64,000 nt of DNA from Nemertoderma westbladi (taxonomy: Eukaryota; Xenacoelomorpha; Nemertodermatida; Nemertodermatidae): positions 105,102-169,101 of the forward strand of contig JAUCBJ010002949.1 in assembly GCA_032718475.1 (NCBI GenBank). The letters are read 5' to 3'. The number at the start of each line of letters is the position of its first letter. Position 1 is the stretch's first letter. Below are positions 1 to 11,497 of the stretch, piece after piece. The notes under the pieces were generated by a model that was given only the letters and a program-made list of their open reading frames with translations, was not told where the DNA came from and made no database searches. The position numbers were made by a program, and so were the translations under genes.

Positions 1-3000
1 TCGATTGTATTTTCCTCGTCAAATAATTGGGTAATATCGTCGTTATCTGAGGAGTATGGTGTTCCCTCAGGTGTGATCTCTCCCTCACTGATTTCTTCTT
101 CCCATTCACTCACCTGATGTATTTGTTCGGTAGGTAATCTTTCCATGAGTGTTCTACGGGAAGGTCCAGTGAAGTACCAACCTACTCTAGTTCTTCCCGC
201 ATAGGTTTGCAATGGTTGCAGTCGAGCAGGCCGTTTCTCTAATGTCTCAAGCGCCTCATGCGCATTTTGGCCGATCAATATTTGCACCCCTGGGTAGTCG
301 GTGTTGAATCTAGGGATATTATGTTGCTGGGTAAAATCGTCTTCATCCCAGTTGTAAGGTTCTACTTGGCTGGTAGCAAAGTTCTTTATCGCCACCATTT
401 TTACTGACCTTATGCTATGTTCTCCTAGTTCGTCCTGGGGAGTGGACAACGCGCCTACATAGTAGTCTGTAGCTACTGTAGATTTCCAAACCTGCATAAT
501 TCCTGAAAGGTTCAACTTAGTTCGGAACTTGGGTTGTCCAGCAAAGATGTCTTCGGCTAGTTCTTTGTCGATGAATGTTCCTGTGCTGCCGGAGTCCAGG
601 AGGGCGTTGACTATAAAACTCTTACCTGATCCATGGACTCTCAGCTGAACTACGGGGAATTCCCGGATTCCGACGTTGGAAGTTGGCGCTTTCCAAGATG
701 GTTGTCGGTCAGGAATAGTCGGGTGCGCTTCGTTATCGGTTTCAGTCTCATACGTAAGCGCTCGATACACCGCGGTGTTTATCATATAACAGGATTCGTT
801 TTCGTCGGAGAATTCGTCCGTGTAAAATCCTTCCATCTCAGAACTGTGGTCAGTGTCGTTCACATCACTGAATTGGACATGTAGTTCGGACTCACTTACC
901 TGACTCGGGCTGGTTCTTTCAAATTCGGTGTGCAGCAAGATATGATGTTTCGCGCCGCACTTAGCACACCTCGCGTTGGAGTAACAGGTTCGCCGTTGGT
1001 GTCCTTGTCTGAGACAATTATAACACAACTGCTTATCCCACATGACATCGCGTCTATCCTTAAAGGATTTCTTTAAGAATTCATCACACACACTTAAACG
1101 ATGGGGCCTGTCGCACAATGCACATTTTGGTTTGATGTTACTTACTTTACCTTGGGTAGTGTTGTGCACACTCGTTCTTTCCTCGGGCTTTCTTCCATGA
1201 ATTATCTTAGGAGCTTTGGAGGAGTTTTTGTTACCTGTTCTCTCCTGTCACTGGTTCGAGACTTAAATTTACTTATGTCTTTAGGTGCTTTGTTGACATA
1301 GTAAGATCTTTCGGTGTCTTTCCCGCTGTTCTCCTCTTGAGAGGTTTGGCTTTCGCCGTCATCTGTATAACACACTGGGGTGACCTTTCTCCTAGAAACG
1401 GGTTTTTCAATTACCTTATTTTCCGGTGTCTTCTCTCGGGACTGCTTTAGGAGCTGTAATCTTACCTCTCCATTTAAGAATGACATGAGATCAGCCATGG
1501 TAGGGTCTCTTTGTTGCTGGTCCATCATATAGAGCACTCTCTTGTCCCAACGCGTACCTACTCCACCCTTCGGCAAAGTAGATGCTACGGCTCCAACAAC
1601 CATGGAACTCTGATATTCATGAGACTTACCTAGCCAATCTAGCTGTCTACAGATCTCCTGGATCTCATCAGAAAACTCTATAATCCCGCTGCTAAGGAAC
1701 TTTCGGGGCGCTACTAATTTCGCATACAAATACCTAGCTATGTTAGTCCTATTACCATACCTGATGTTTAGTGTATCCCAAACTTGTCTTAATCCATCTG
1801 GATGTCCAATAAACATTTTATCGCCATTAACTTGGGAGGTCCTTCCAAGCACTCGATGAGGAATCTAAGTTTCTCTCCGTTAGATAGTACAGAGCTCTGT
1901 ATGTTATCTTTATAATATTCATTAAAAGGTAACCATTTCATCTCATCTCCATTGAATTTGACGATCTCTCCCACCTTTACCACTTGACGGGCTTCGGTTC
2001 TAGCCATTTGACGCGTAAAACTTTCTTGGGCCATCGTATTATTTAATATCGAGTTATCGGTATATAAATTTCTCGGATTATGATCAGGTCTATATGGAAT
2101 ATCATTATCAACAGGTTTATAATTATCCTTGATAGGGTTTACTATAGGAGTTTCTACTTCACTAGCAGTATAGATGCGTGTAGGCTCCACACGTTGCGCA
2201 TGAAATACTTCAGACCTAACAGGTTGACACATTGTTACAGGGGGTGGTGGTATACCCCTTTGTATATTTACTAATTTATCGCGTTCTAACGCGATACTCT
2301 GCTGCACTTCTTGCAGTTCTAACCTCCCTCTCTTACTGTTCCCTTTAACTGCTGAACAATCCCTTCCAACTCCCGGACCTGTTGGGAGGAACGTGCCCGA
2401 TGTTCCTCCATTTGTCCGAGCAGGAGATCCATCCCCCGCCGTCGCTCATCCACCCACTCTACCGCCGAAGCGGGTGCCGCCAACATAGTAGGGAGTCTTT
2501 CTACTATAATAATTTGGTCTGTGTGTTCTGTACTACCTAAGTCTGCACTAGCTAGTTGCCTTCTCACAGCTGGGGGCAAATTAGGCAATTTCTGACGGTG
2601 GGGCGTTCTTCTACGTCTGCTGGAACGAGATCTATTTCCTCCGCCTTCAGGATCTGTTGTATCGCCTTCATCAGATGATATAAATCCCTGTCTCTTGGGA
2701 GTAGATCGACTTATCATCTGCATCTGACTAGCTGTTCTCTGTTTATCCATGTAGTCTTGCTTCTCTTGAAGATTTTCCAACTCTAGTTGGGTTGTCTCTT
2801 CAGACACCCTCCGTTCTGCTTCTGCCACTGCCTCTGCCGCTTTTCTTTCCGCTTCAGCCGCTGCTACTTTTCTTTCAGCTTCTGCCTCTGCCACTGCCGT
2901 TGCCGCTGCCGCTTTTCTTTCCGCTTCTGCCGCTGCCGCTGCCGTTGTCGCTTTTCTTTCAGCCTCTGCCGCTGCAGCTGCCGCTTTTCTTTCAGCCTCT

Positions 3001-4238
3001 GCCGCTGCTGCTGCCACTGCCGCTTTTCTTTCAACTTCTGCCGCTGCCGCTGCTGCTGCCAATCTGTCTTCTATCCGTTTTTTCTTTAATTGTTCCTCCT
3101 ATTCCCTAGCGATGAGGATGCTTTCATCAAATTTAGCCTGCACTGCGGCTAACATTTCCGCATCTAATGAGTCTAACACAAATTTGGCTCCCTCACTATT
3201 AGGGTGAAGTCCAGCTAGCCGTCTCCTTAGCTCTTTGTTACCTATAAATCGTTGATAGTCCGACAGATAGATGTCAATAGCATCCTTCTTCTGAGGTTTC
3301 TCCGATGTCGCTTCGCTTTCCACTTGAGAAAAGGTAGCGTCTGTTGATTCTCCGTGGGTTGAGCGCTCAGTTAGCTGAATTTTCCATTGGGTCGTTCCTT
3401 GGACTTTAAGACTCGCCCGTTGGAACCAAGTCTTTACGGCAACTTGCAACGACGTGTCTTGGCTTCTCTTCGAGGCTTCCTCAAAGGCCGAAAGGATTAG
3501 TCTGATTCTTAGGATTCGTTCTCGAACTTGATAAAGCAGCTCTCCCTGCTCTTGAGGTCCTTGGGGTTGTTGAAACAGTTGTTCCTCTAATCGCTCCAAA
3601 GAGCTGAAGAATCCCTGTACATATCCTGCTGCTGACCTCTTCCACACAGCTGGATCTCTAGTGTCCTTTACCACTCCCATCCTGTATAAGTCCTCCCAGG
3701 CAGCTTCCGATAAGTTAAACGGGAGTCCGGGTCCGGGGAAGTTCCATTGCGTCTCGACAATAGACTTCAGTTCCTCCTTCGTGTATCCCGCATAACTGTC
3801 CTTGGTCGATCGCTTACTTCTCGCCCAATCGATTTGATGTTCCTCCACCGCAATCAATACCCTAGTGAGTACGGCTTCAGGAAGAATGAGAAGTGGATCC
3901 GAATAAACTGCTTCTGCCATCTTTGCTCCGCGCTCGGGTGTCAACTCTACAGTATCTGAACTACTGGAGCTATCGGGCTGCTGAGAAATAAGTTCTCGGT
4001 TCGGGTGTTGCTGCTGTTTAACAGCTGCCTCTTGGTCCCGCTTGACTTGAGCCCGAGTGCCTATGATAGACCTACGGTGCTTTACTAGCCTAGGATCTGA
4101 TACTACTACTGGAGGGATGACCTTTCTTACAGTAGGAGGGGACTTGGACTTTGGTCTCAAATGTTCGGCACTCCTGTCGGAGTCGCAGACTGTTCTTTCT
4201 AGGAGACTATCTGACAGAGTTTGCTTTGTGTCAGCCAT
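1..4238 (-). pseudogene. E1 ORF1: Gag-protease, decayed, C-terminus outside window
   Basis: BEL/Pao Gag followed by aspartic protease; it would form the particle core and cleave the polyprotein. The start MADTKQ is at 4238. An N-terminal helical region (4238-3100) is followed by an Ala/Glu/Arg/Lys coiled coil (about 3060-2780), the DUF1759-like Gag core with MKWLPFNEYYKD (about 1980-1500), three zinc knuckles including CYNCLRQGHQRRTC (about 1110-920), and a retroviral-type protease with LLDSGSTGTFID (about 610-560). Breaks seen: an in-frame TAG near 3100, frameshifts near 2315 and 1820-1850, and another near 1205. The protease stretch is open to the window edge. Domain naming rests on recalled family motifs; the breaks are judged against E2 and E4. 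Confidence 0.85.
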
Positions 4239-4374
4239 GTTTGATTGTACAGTTGAATGCCTACTACTATAAACGACAGTTAAAGCAAGTCTAGTAATTC
4301 AGTATCAACTGTAAGCCTAGTAATTAATTACCGATACCGTTACTCAGTGTAACGCGATATATATATAATATATT

Positions 4375-4635
4375 AGAATACCGGTATACACTTATAGTAT
4401 ATATATAAGTATTATTACAGACTAGGATTTAGTCACAGAATACCGGTATATAATTTCAGCATAAATATATAGAAATATATATAATAAGCCTACCGTAAAT
4501 ACCGGTATACAGCATACACTTATAGTATATATAAGTATGATTATAGACTAGAGATTAATTACAGAATACCGGTATATAATTTCAGCTTAAATTTATAGAA
4601 ATAAATATAATAAGCCTATCGTAAATACCGGTAAT
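4375..4635. repeat. Tandem repeat of about 128 bp, two units, in E1 leader
   Basis: Two units, each holding AATACCGGTATA, an inverted pair around ACTTATAGTATATATAAGT and a second ATACCGGTATA; the CTTATAG motif recurs at 4391 and 4519. The same structure occurs in E2 (about 13310-13560) and E4 (about 50380-50600). Confidence 0.75.
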
Positions 4636-6105
4636 GTCAATTATTTTACGATGCCTAAATTTCTGAATTTTAGGGTTACTTTCCTTTACTTTATTACTGT
4701 TATTAAGCAGTAGTCCAACTGATATTAAGACCTAATTGATGTATGACAGGCCTACTATTTTATAAATCGGTTTGAGTTGATTTATAATATATATATACCC
4801 GTATAATGGGTTTTTGACAATATTTGAAATAAATGTTATTATTTCCAAGTAAGGTGTCACTACACAGACGCTGAACGCTCTCAGTGGAGTGCTACCTGTT
4901 AGACACTAAAACAAATAATTCTACTTTACTAAGTTACTTATTACTACAAATTACGTACAATTACTGTGTAGGATTACAATTTCTAAATAAACACCAAAAG
5001 TTACACGTACAAATTTTAGGGTAATTTTACAGGAAATCTACAAACCAGCCTAACAAGGAGTTAGAATTTCTGGTTATTACAAACGGACAGGATACTACGG
5101 TATTTGAAAATAATTAAGCAGTAGTAAATAAATTGCGTTGTCCAGATAAGAAAATACCACCGTCTGACGACTTATAGTCTTTAGCTCTACAGCTCTATAA
5201 GTACTACGTTATGTACCCGGAGTGTCCTTACCTAGAAGTTAATTACCGCAGCCAACCAGAGCTAACGTGCCTATTAACCACTTTACAACACAAATATACT
5301 GCCTACACACCAATTACCTTCGGAAAGTACTGTACACTAAACCCTAAATTAGGTACAAGTACTTATACAACAAATAACCAGCAGTTAAATATACTTGTAC
5401 AGCTAAAAGAACCACGGTATCTGCTGGAGTGACTAGAGCATAAAATCACCAGTCTTTACCTACGCCAAGCAGCCCTGATGTAGTACCGGGGTTAATTTAA
5501 CTATAACGGTATGTATAACAAGCACAATTACTGTAGGAATAAACTTAGGGGTATGTAAGTTGCGAATACTCGCATAGACTCTGAATAATAAATAAATACG
5601 CTACCCGTGCAGACTACACAAACAAAATACAGACCAAACGCTGGCAGACTACTATCAAGCCTAAATAAACTACAGTATATGCAGACTCCGAAATGGTTAG
5701 TTAGTATGCGTTCTAACCGAGTAGTACGACTTATTCTTTCGGGGGGGATTTACCTTACAGCACTGGATGCCCCCACCTTCCTAACTAGTACTTTATCGGA
5801 CATACACTCTACACACACTGCAATCTCTTCAGACTTAACAACAGTCAGACAACAATCCAGCCTACAAATTATTTGTACAATTTGAGCGGGCTTACACGCC
5901 TTCTGCTCAATATTACACTTACAGATAAATAAAACTGACAGAAATAAATAAGCTCTAAAAGAAACAAGGGGTGTACAGTCCCTAATCTCTTAAACAGCCT
6001 ACCAATATACAATATCACAATCGAAATAATACTGGTACCGGTAAGTACCGGTTCGGGTGGTTAGGTAGTTAGGCCTACAGGTTACCGTCCGACCGGTACA
6101 TTCGA

Positions 6106-6130
6106 CTTTATTGCCTACGGTGCAATAAAG
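6106..6130 (-). promoter_or_regulatory. Conserved hairpin just downstream of E1 5' LTR
   Basis: CTTTATTGC and GCAATAAAG form a perfect 9-bp stem with a 7-nt loop, about 20 bases inside the LTR edge. E4 has the identical stem with a 5-nt loop (52552-52574); E2 keeps the 5-bp core (11518-11532). The role is unknown; packaging, dimerisation or priming are possibilities. Confidence 0.6.
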
Positions 6131-6148
6131 AAACTAAAAATCTATTAT

Positions 6149-7321
6149 TGTTCGCGCTTTCAGACCTTTAGCAGTTTAACCTGCCAATTTTAGGTGTCCT
6201 CTTGTTTATAAATCGACTTTAGCCTATAACAAGTATTTAGTGCACATGAAGTAACATTAGCCGAAGCCAGTCTATGCGCGATCATTCACCCACAGTTAAG
6301 GGAGACTGGATTCGGGTGCTTTGAAGTTATTGCGTTGCAGACCTACTGTATTATTCGATTGATCGTTACTATATAATCTCTGACAATATTATTCACTTTC
6401 GGGGAAATATTAACAGTTCCTTTAGGACGTGGCGCTTTAAGTATAAAACAGAGTTATGACTTATACTAAACACAACGAGATGGCTACTGATTTTCGTAAA
6501 TAGCGCATTCTTTAGGAGATGCTTTATTATCTGTCACACTACTGCATACGACTTCACACTGCTGCACACTGATCTGCCGACCGTCACTGAATTTGATCAT
6601 ATATAAGGAGGATAGCAACTGACACATGTAGGGATTATGAAATAGCATTTAATTCACACTAAAACCACTATAATGTAAGTCGCAATTGCTACAGGTAACC
6701 GGTCCCTCTTACCTTCAGTAATCAAGAAGATTGGGGGTTTTATGATTATTTATCGGTATTCTCCAAATATAACAACATATCCATCAACATATAACAATTA
6801 ATAACAGACAGTAAACAGAAGTAAAATAATGCGGTGTATGGTATGCGTATGCAGTACCAGTGTATGGTTGCAGTGACAGTGTGCTCAGTGCAGATAATAG
6901 ATTTACGTTCTTATAATCAAAGCCGTCTAATGTTGGCCAAAGTCTGAAACTTCTACAGAAGCACAGAAATAATTTCCAAGCCGATGTTCTGAGGCTCAGA
7001 AAGGTAAACAAAAACCGTAATGCATTGCGCGGTTTTCCGTAGGCCTCTGTACAAGATAAAATGAAAATCGCTCTGATTGGCTGAGCTGAGCGAGCTGAAC
7101 AAAGAGATGTTCCACGTTTACAGTAAATCAGCTGACAGATTTCGTCATCTGAGTTCCAGTCTTTTAGAGTATTAGGCGCATTGCGGCAGAAAATGGCTTG
7201 TTATGTCCGCTAAAACACCCACACGGTACATTGCGGAGAAAATGGCTTGTTATGTCCGCTAAAACACCTACACGGTATATTGCGGAGAAAATGACTGGTT
7301 ATATCCGCAAAAGCTTTTACA
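6149..7321 (-). repeat. LTR-A: 5' LTR of E1 (minus orientation)
   Basis: 1173 bp. On the plus strand it begins TGTTCGCGCTTTCAGACC and ends CAAAAGCTTTTACA, the reverse complements of the LTR ends in E2 (TGTAAAGGCTTTT and GCGCGAACA). It contains CTCTGATTGG, an inverted CCAAT box found in all the family's LTR copies that include this region. Confidence 0.9.
7181..7321. repeat. About 50-bp tandem repeats in the U3 end of LTR-A
   Basis: TTGCGG followed by AGAAAATGGCTTGTTATGTC recurs at 7181, 7231 and 7280 (periods 50 and 49). LTR-D also has three units; LTR-E has about one, and the E2 and E4 LTRs have degenerate copies. Their place upstream of the promoter box suggests U3 enhancer-type repeats (inference). 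Confidence 0.75.
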
Positions 7322-7344
7322 GGGTTCATTGACTTTCCTTGAGT

Positions 7345-10155
7345 TTGATATATCATTGGGGCAATGGTCCCCTCCATATCTCAGTGTCGCATGATTTCTT
7401 TGGATCTGAGGGGGTTGCAATTTGTAAAACTGGTATTATATTCTGTACTGGGGTAGATGTCATTATATTGGGACCCATACACTTATCTGCAATACCCCCA
7501 CCCCCCTCCCCTGGGTATATATTATATCTTTCCATATTATAGTCATACTGGCGTGCAGGTACCAGTATAGGCCTAACGGGTTGTTCCCTACTCACCAGTA
7601 TGTAAGCCGCGACTTCCGGATCTAATCCCGGCATTCGCATTACCCTATAACCAACACTATCTCTCCCAGCATGGCCTATAGTATGTGCAGTAAGACCTAC
7701 AGTATGTCCTGCAGTCTGAAAGTGGTCCTCCAGATTTAATCTTCTTGAATATTCCGAGAAGTCCTCCCCGCAACTACCATATCGTTGATCGGCAGTTACG
7801 TTACAGTGGGAAGTTTCCCTTTGACCCCTTCTTCTCCCATCATCTTCATCCCAGTATACTCTATGCCCTTCTCCTGGTGTGCAGTAAATGTTGCCAGGTT
7901 GCATTCCTTCAGGGTGATGGCAATATCCCAATTTACAACCCCACGATTCTCTCCCTCCACTACAACTATCGACAGTTAGCTGTCCGTCCTATCTCGGCAC
8001 CTCTGGTTGCCTGTAGCAACATTTCCTCGTGTATCCCTATCGTCCTCCTCACGACCTTTACTCCCCGGCATCATATCTACGTTCATGAGATCTCGTATCG
8101 ACCTCATGGATGAACCCTACTGCTCTCCTTCCATCTTCCGAATGGGTTCGACGTTCCCTCATTTGGCCGTTTGAGGTGCGAATGCTTCTTCCCCTTTCCG
8201 GTTGTATGGCCCCATAGATACTCGCTGACCCTCTATTATCCTCTTTTGTTGGGAGCCTTGGTTCACTTGACTCACCGCATGCATTCCCCACCAACATCTG
8301 TGGGGCATTCATTGCCCCCCCCCCCCCCCTCTCATCACTAGCTGGTTGTGGTGGGGTACCCATAGCCCCCCCCCCCCCCACCGATCACTTCTGGTTGCAC
8401 CCCCTTCATCTCTCTCCCTACGCTCTCTTCCAGTTGACACATCGCTTCTGTTTTCCCTGGGTTCATTCGCCTGCGTCTCCTTCTGCATTTCTACGCGGCT
8501 TTGTAGGCCTCTGTCAGGCAAATTATTTACTTCATTGTTGTTTATATTAATTATACCATTATTACTTTCACTATCATTATTTATTATATTATTATTATTA
8601 TTTAAATTATTTAAATTATTTACTGTACCGCATTAACATTATTATTATTCACCAAAACATTATTACATGTAAGAAGAGTGCCCTCGTTATTATTAGGATT
8701 ATCAACTATGGTATTATTAGTATTAACGTTCTCATTAAATGTTATTAGACCCCCCCCCCCCCCCCCATCTGTCCGGTCGCACCAGTTTTGTGTTTGCTGT
8801 CCGGTCCCAGTAAGTGGAGTATTAACAAAAGTTTCCATTACTCCTGGTTCCTCATAAATACTTCCCAAACCAGCCTCACTTTCTGATAAATACAGTTTTG
8901 GCATTTCTAACCAGCGTTTCAGTCTTACCTGATACTGCATTAACCCCCTCAACCAGGTATGCATATCATCCCGCATTCTCTTACCAGCCTCCTTCTTTCT
9001 CTATCCTATCTAATACTCTGGTTGGATAGCATGTTTTCCCTCTCAATCCTCTCAGCTTTCCTCGCATCTCTCTCTTTGCGCTGGTTCACCTCTCTCGCCT
9101 CCCTTTTTTTTACACTCACTCAGTTCCTTCTCCTCCTGTTCTTTACACTCACTCACTTCATTCTCCTCCTGTTCTCTACGCTCACTCGCTTCCTTCTCCT
9201 CCTGTTCTCTATAGTCTCTCGCCATCTTTTCGGCCCACTCTTTACATTCTCTCGCTAACTCCCTTTCCCTTTCTAACAGAGCAGTCCCCTCATCCAACTG
9301 TCTCTCTAACTCCCTTTGGTCCAGTGTGACCATGTCTAGCTGACACGCAGATCTATCTCTAACACTCTTCTTGCTTTCACGGAGGGTGTAGTGGACTTTT
9401 CAGTTGTGACGGACTCCCGTCGCCTGGCGGTTTTACTACTTTTATTATGCCTGCTAGTGAGTGGTCTTACTAACGGACGACACCAAATCCTCTGGGTTTA
9501 CCTCGGCTTTGGTGTCGTTCAAACCCGCCCATCCCACTAACTTAATCCCCTGTGCATCTACCAGATAAGGCCCTATGTATACATACAGCATTATCCCCAA
9601 TCGCCACAATTCAAACAGTTCTGTGGCAACCTCCCTTGCCCTGTCATTCGACAATTCGCCCTGCCCAAATCGGAATAAGTAGTGGAAATGTTTATTGCAC
9701 TCACCGAGTTTGCGGCTTAACTTGAGCTCATCTACCTTTCCTCCTTTCTTGGCGTCGTTGAGGATCTTTCTCGTGGCAATGTATCCACATTGTTGCGTGA
9801 TCGCTCATCCCAACGTCCTCCTCCTGAACTTCCTGACCTCCCCTCCTCATTCGACGTGGCACTGTCGGCCCTACCATTGTCGTTCTAGTGGGCCGTCGCC
9901 ACCTGTAGCCACTGGTTGGCTGGTGACCCCAGTGCTCTTCTCGCAACTCTCATCCCGTGTCGACTCGCATTCCTCGTCACCAAGTACCCGTCCATCTTCC
10001 TTCTCTCCAACCGAACCGTCGTTCTTTGGCGAATCTGGTGTGGTGGGTGGGTACCACCTCGTTGCCGCCTCCCGAATCGTTGCTTCCCTGTCGCTGGGAG
10101 TGTGCGGCAGACTTCCGCCCTTCTCCAAACATTGGGGAGTTCTTGGTTCGCTCAT
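7345..10155 (-). pseudogene. Family X gag-like gene, copy 1, frameshifted
   Basis: Minus-strand coding remnants in consistent order: MSEPRTPQ from 10155; an Arg-rich segment; a globular piece with LFELWRLGIMLYVYIG (about 9654-9454); a Glu/Arg coiled coil starting MVTLDQRELERQ (9333-9052); a piece with WLRGLMQYQVRLKRW (8976-8620); Gly-rich and Arg-rich tracts (8521-8058); and a C-terminal block with AGHTVGLTAHTIGHAG (7931-7353). A second copy at 33920-36690 confirms it is a repeat family. Length, charge and lack of catalytic motifs suggest a retroelement Gag, but no zinc knuckle is seen and the superfamily is unknown. Several frameshifts lie near poly-C tracts. LTR-A abuts its 3' end and E2 sits just upstream of its start. 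Confidence 0.55.
8316..8380. repeat. Poly-C tracts (poly-G on the coding strand) in family X
   Basis: Runs of about 14 C lie near 8316-8332 and about 12 near 8366-8378, with another near 8751-8766. On the coding strand they encode Gly runs, and the reading frame changes across them. A matching run is at about 34813 in copy 2. Exact lengths may be affected by sequencing or assembly. Confidence 0.7.
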
Positions 10156-10305
10156 GTTGGCATCTTTCCTTTTCTAATACTCTCGTCTTTAACTGTGGAT
10201 GTTCATTACAACGAAGTCGGTTTAAACTGTGATGGGATCCGAGTTGGCGAGGGATTCCAACCGGTATTTGTGTCGTGGTTAATATGCATCACCGCGTCCG
10301 CTAAT

Positions 10306-10310
10306 GTGAC
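10306..10310. repeat. Target site duplication GTGAC, left of E2
   Basis: GTGAC directly precedes the E2 5' LTR (TGTAAAGG) and recurs directly after the 3' LTR at 25531-25535. Five bases fits BEL/Pao integration. Confidence 0.9.
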
Positions 10311-11497
10311 TGTAAAGGCTTTTGCGTAATTAGCCGGTTATTTTCCCCGTAAAGTACTCTGTAGTTGGTTTAACCGGCATAAAAGGCCGTGTCCTTACTG
10401 TACTGTTGTTTTAGAGGACATAAAAGCCATTTCTTCTGTATGTGTACTTTAGCGGACATAATTCGCAATTCTATGACGCAATACGCCAAATCCTCTGTAA
10501 ACAGTGTAGCTACCATGACGACGGCTAACAGCTGATGCTGTACACGTGGAGCTTGTTCTTTGTTCTCTGTTCCTTCTTTGTTCGGTCGACCAATCAGAGC
10601 GTTTTTTGCCTCTGTGTTGGAGATTGTATATAGAAACTCTTGGAGTTGAGTCAGTATGTGATTTTGTCCACAGCCTACAACACCGGCTTTGGAACCTCCG
10701 TGTTTCAGTCTTTAGCCCAACATTAGTAGGCTTAATTATAGAACGTATATCCGTTATCATATCAATCCATACATAACATATCATATCTCATTGATCACAT
10801 ATCTGCATTCATAACCATTCATACCTTAAACTTTGTACTGCTATTTACTGTCGGTTATTCATTATATTTGTTAATGGAATATTATATTTGGAATACTGAT
10901 AAATAATCAGACACCCCAATCTTCTTGATATACTAAAGGTTAGAGAGACCGGTTACATATAACGATTGCGACTTACATTAAATGGTTTGAAGTGAATCTA
11001 ATGCTATTTTATAGGCCCTACATGTATTGTCTGTTGTTCTCTTTATATGTGACTAAAATTAGTGAAGGTCGGCAGATCAGTGTGCAGCATTGTGCAGTAT
11101 TGTGTATGATTGTGACTGATAACAAAGCATCTCCTAAAGAATGCGCCATATACGTGAATCTATAGCCATCCCGTTGTGTCTAGTTTAAGTCATAACTCTG
11201 TTTACATATTTAGAGCGCCACATCCTAAAGGAACTGTTAATATTTCCCGAAAGTGAATAATATTTGTCAGAGATTATATATTACGATCAGTCGAATAATA
11301 CAGTAGGCCTACCCCGCAATACGGTGAGGCTTCCGAATCCAGTCTCCCGGGTATATCCAGCGGGTGAATGATCGCGCATAGACTGGCTTCGGCTAATGTA
11401 GTGTATCAAATACTTGTCATAGGCTAAAGACGATCTATCATCTAAAAGACATCCCAATTTGGCAGGTTAAACTGCTAAAGGTCTGAAAGCGCGAACA
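10311..11497 (+). repeat. LTR-B: 5' LTR of E2
   Basis: 1187 bp, TGTAAAGGC at the start and GCGCGAACA at the end. It matches LTR-C (24345-25530) except for a few substitutions and one single-base indel near 10500. Short ORFs inside it appear in both LTRs and are not supported as genes. Confidence 0.95.
10589..10633 (+). promoter_or_regulatory. LTR promoter: CCAAT box and TATA box
   Basis: ACCAATCAGAGCG at 10588-10600 is followed about 30 bases later by TTGTATATAGA (TATATA at 10627-10632). The CCAAT element is conserved in every LTR copy that includes this region (near 7075, 24622, 29998, 39540, 42797 and 53533). The layout fits an RNA polymerase II promoter at the U3/R border. Confidence 0.65.

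Larger units (their letters stand above)
4239..6148 (-). other. E1 5' leader between LTR and ORF1
   Basis: About 1.9 kb of non-coding leader, clearly similar to the leaders of E2 (11498-13681) and E4 (50276-52588). It is AT-rich and dotted with the palindrome ACCGGT. It holds one copy of a roughly 280-bp unit (about 5600-5890) that is present twice in E2 and E4. A 92-aa ORF on the plus strand here is antisense to the element and is not supported as a gene. Confidence 0.7.
1..7321 (-). mobile_element. E1: BEL/Pao-like LTR retrotransposon, 5' part, continues beyond window start
   Basis: Minus-strand element. In element order it has a 5' LTR (6149-7321), a leader of about 1.9 kb (4239-6148) and a decayed Gag-protease reading from 4238 to the window edge. 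Its LTR, leader and ORF1 are clearly related to E2 and E4. Unlike those, after the peptide SSDNDDI it continues as TQLFDEENTI rather than jumping to NSNVDQW, so it lacks their shared deletion. RT, RNase H and integrase would lie to the left of base 1. The candidate flanking target duplication is GGGTT at 7322-7326; its partner is outside the window. Confidence 0.85.

Noticed and set aside
2787-3109. Cys/Phe/Arg-rich and Leu/Pro-rich ORFs on the plus strand
   Set aside because: Antisense shadows of the GCxGAAxGG-rich coiled-coil repeat of E1 ORF1; the same appears opposite E2 (14699-15124) and E4 (49338-49760).
5607-5885. 92-aa ORF similar to 12060-12260
   Set aside because: Antisense to the elements; the similarity follows from the shared leader repeat, and the frame is broken in E4.
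10449-10784. 111-aa ORF inside LTR-B (137 aa in LTR-C)
   Set aside because: Lies in LTR sequence, differs in length between the two LTRs, and has no conserved counterpart in the other LTRs.
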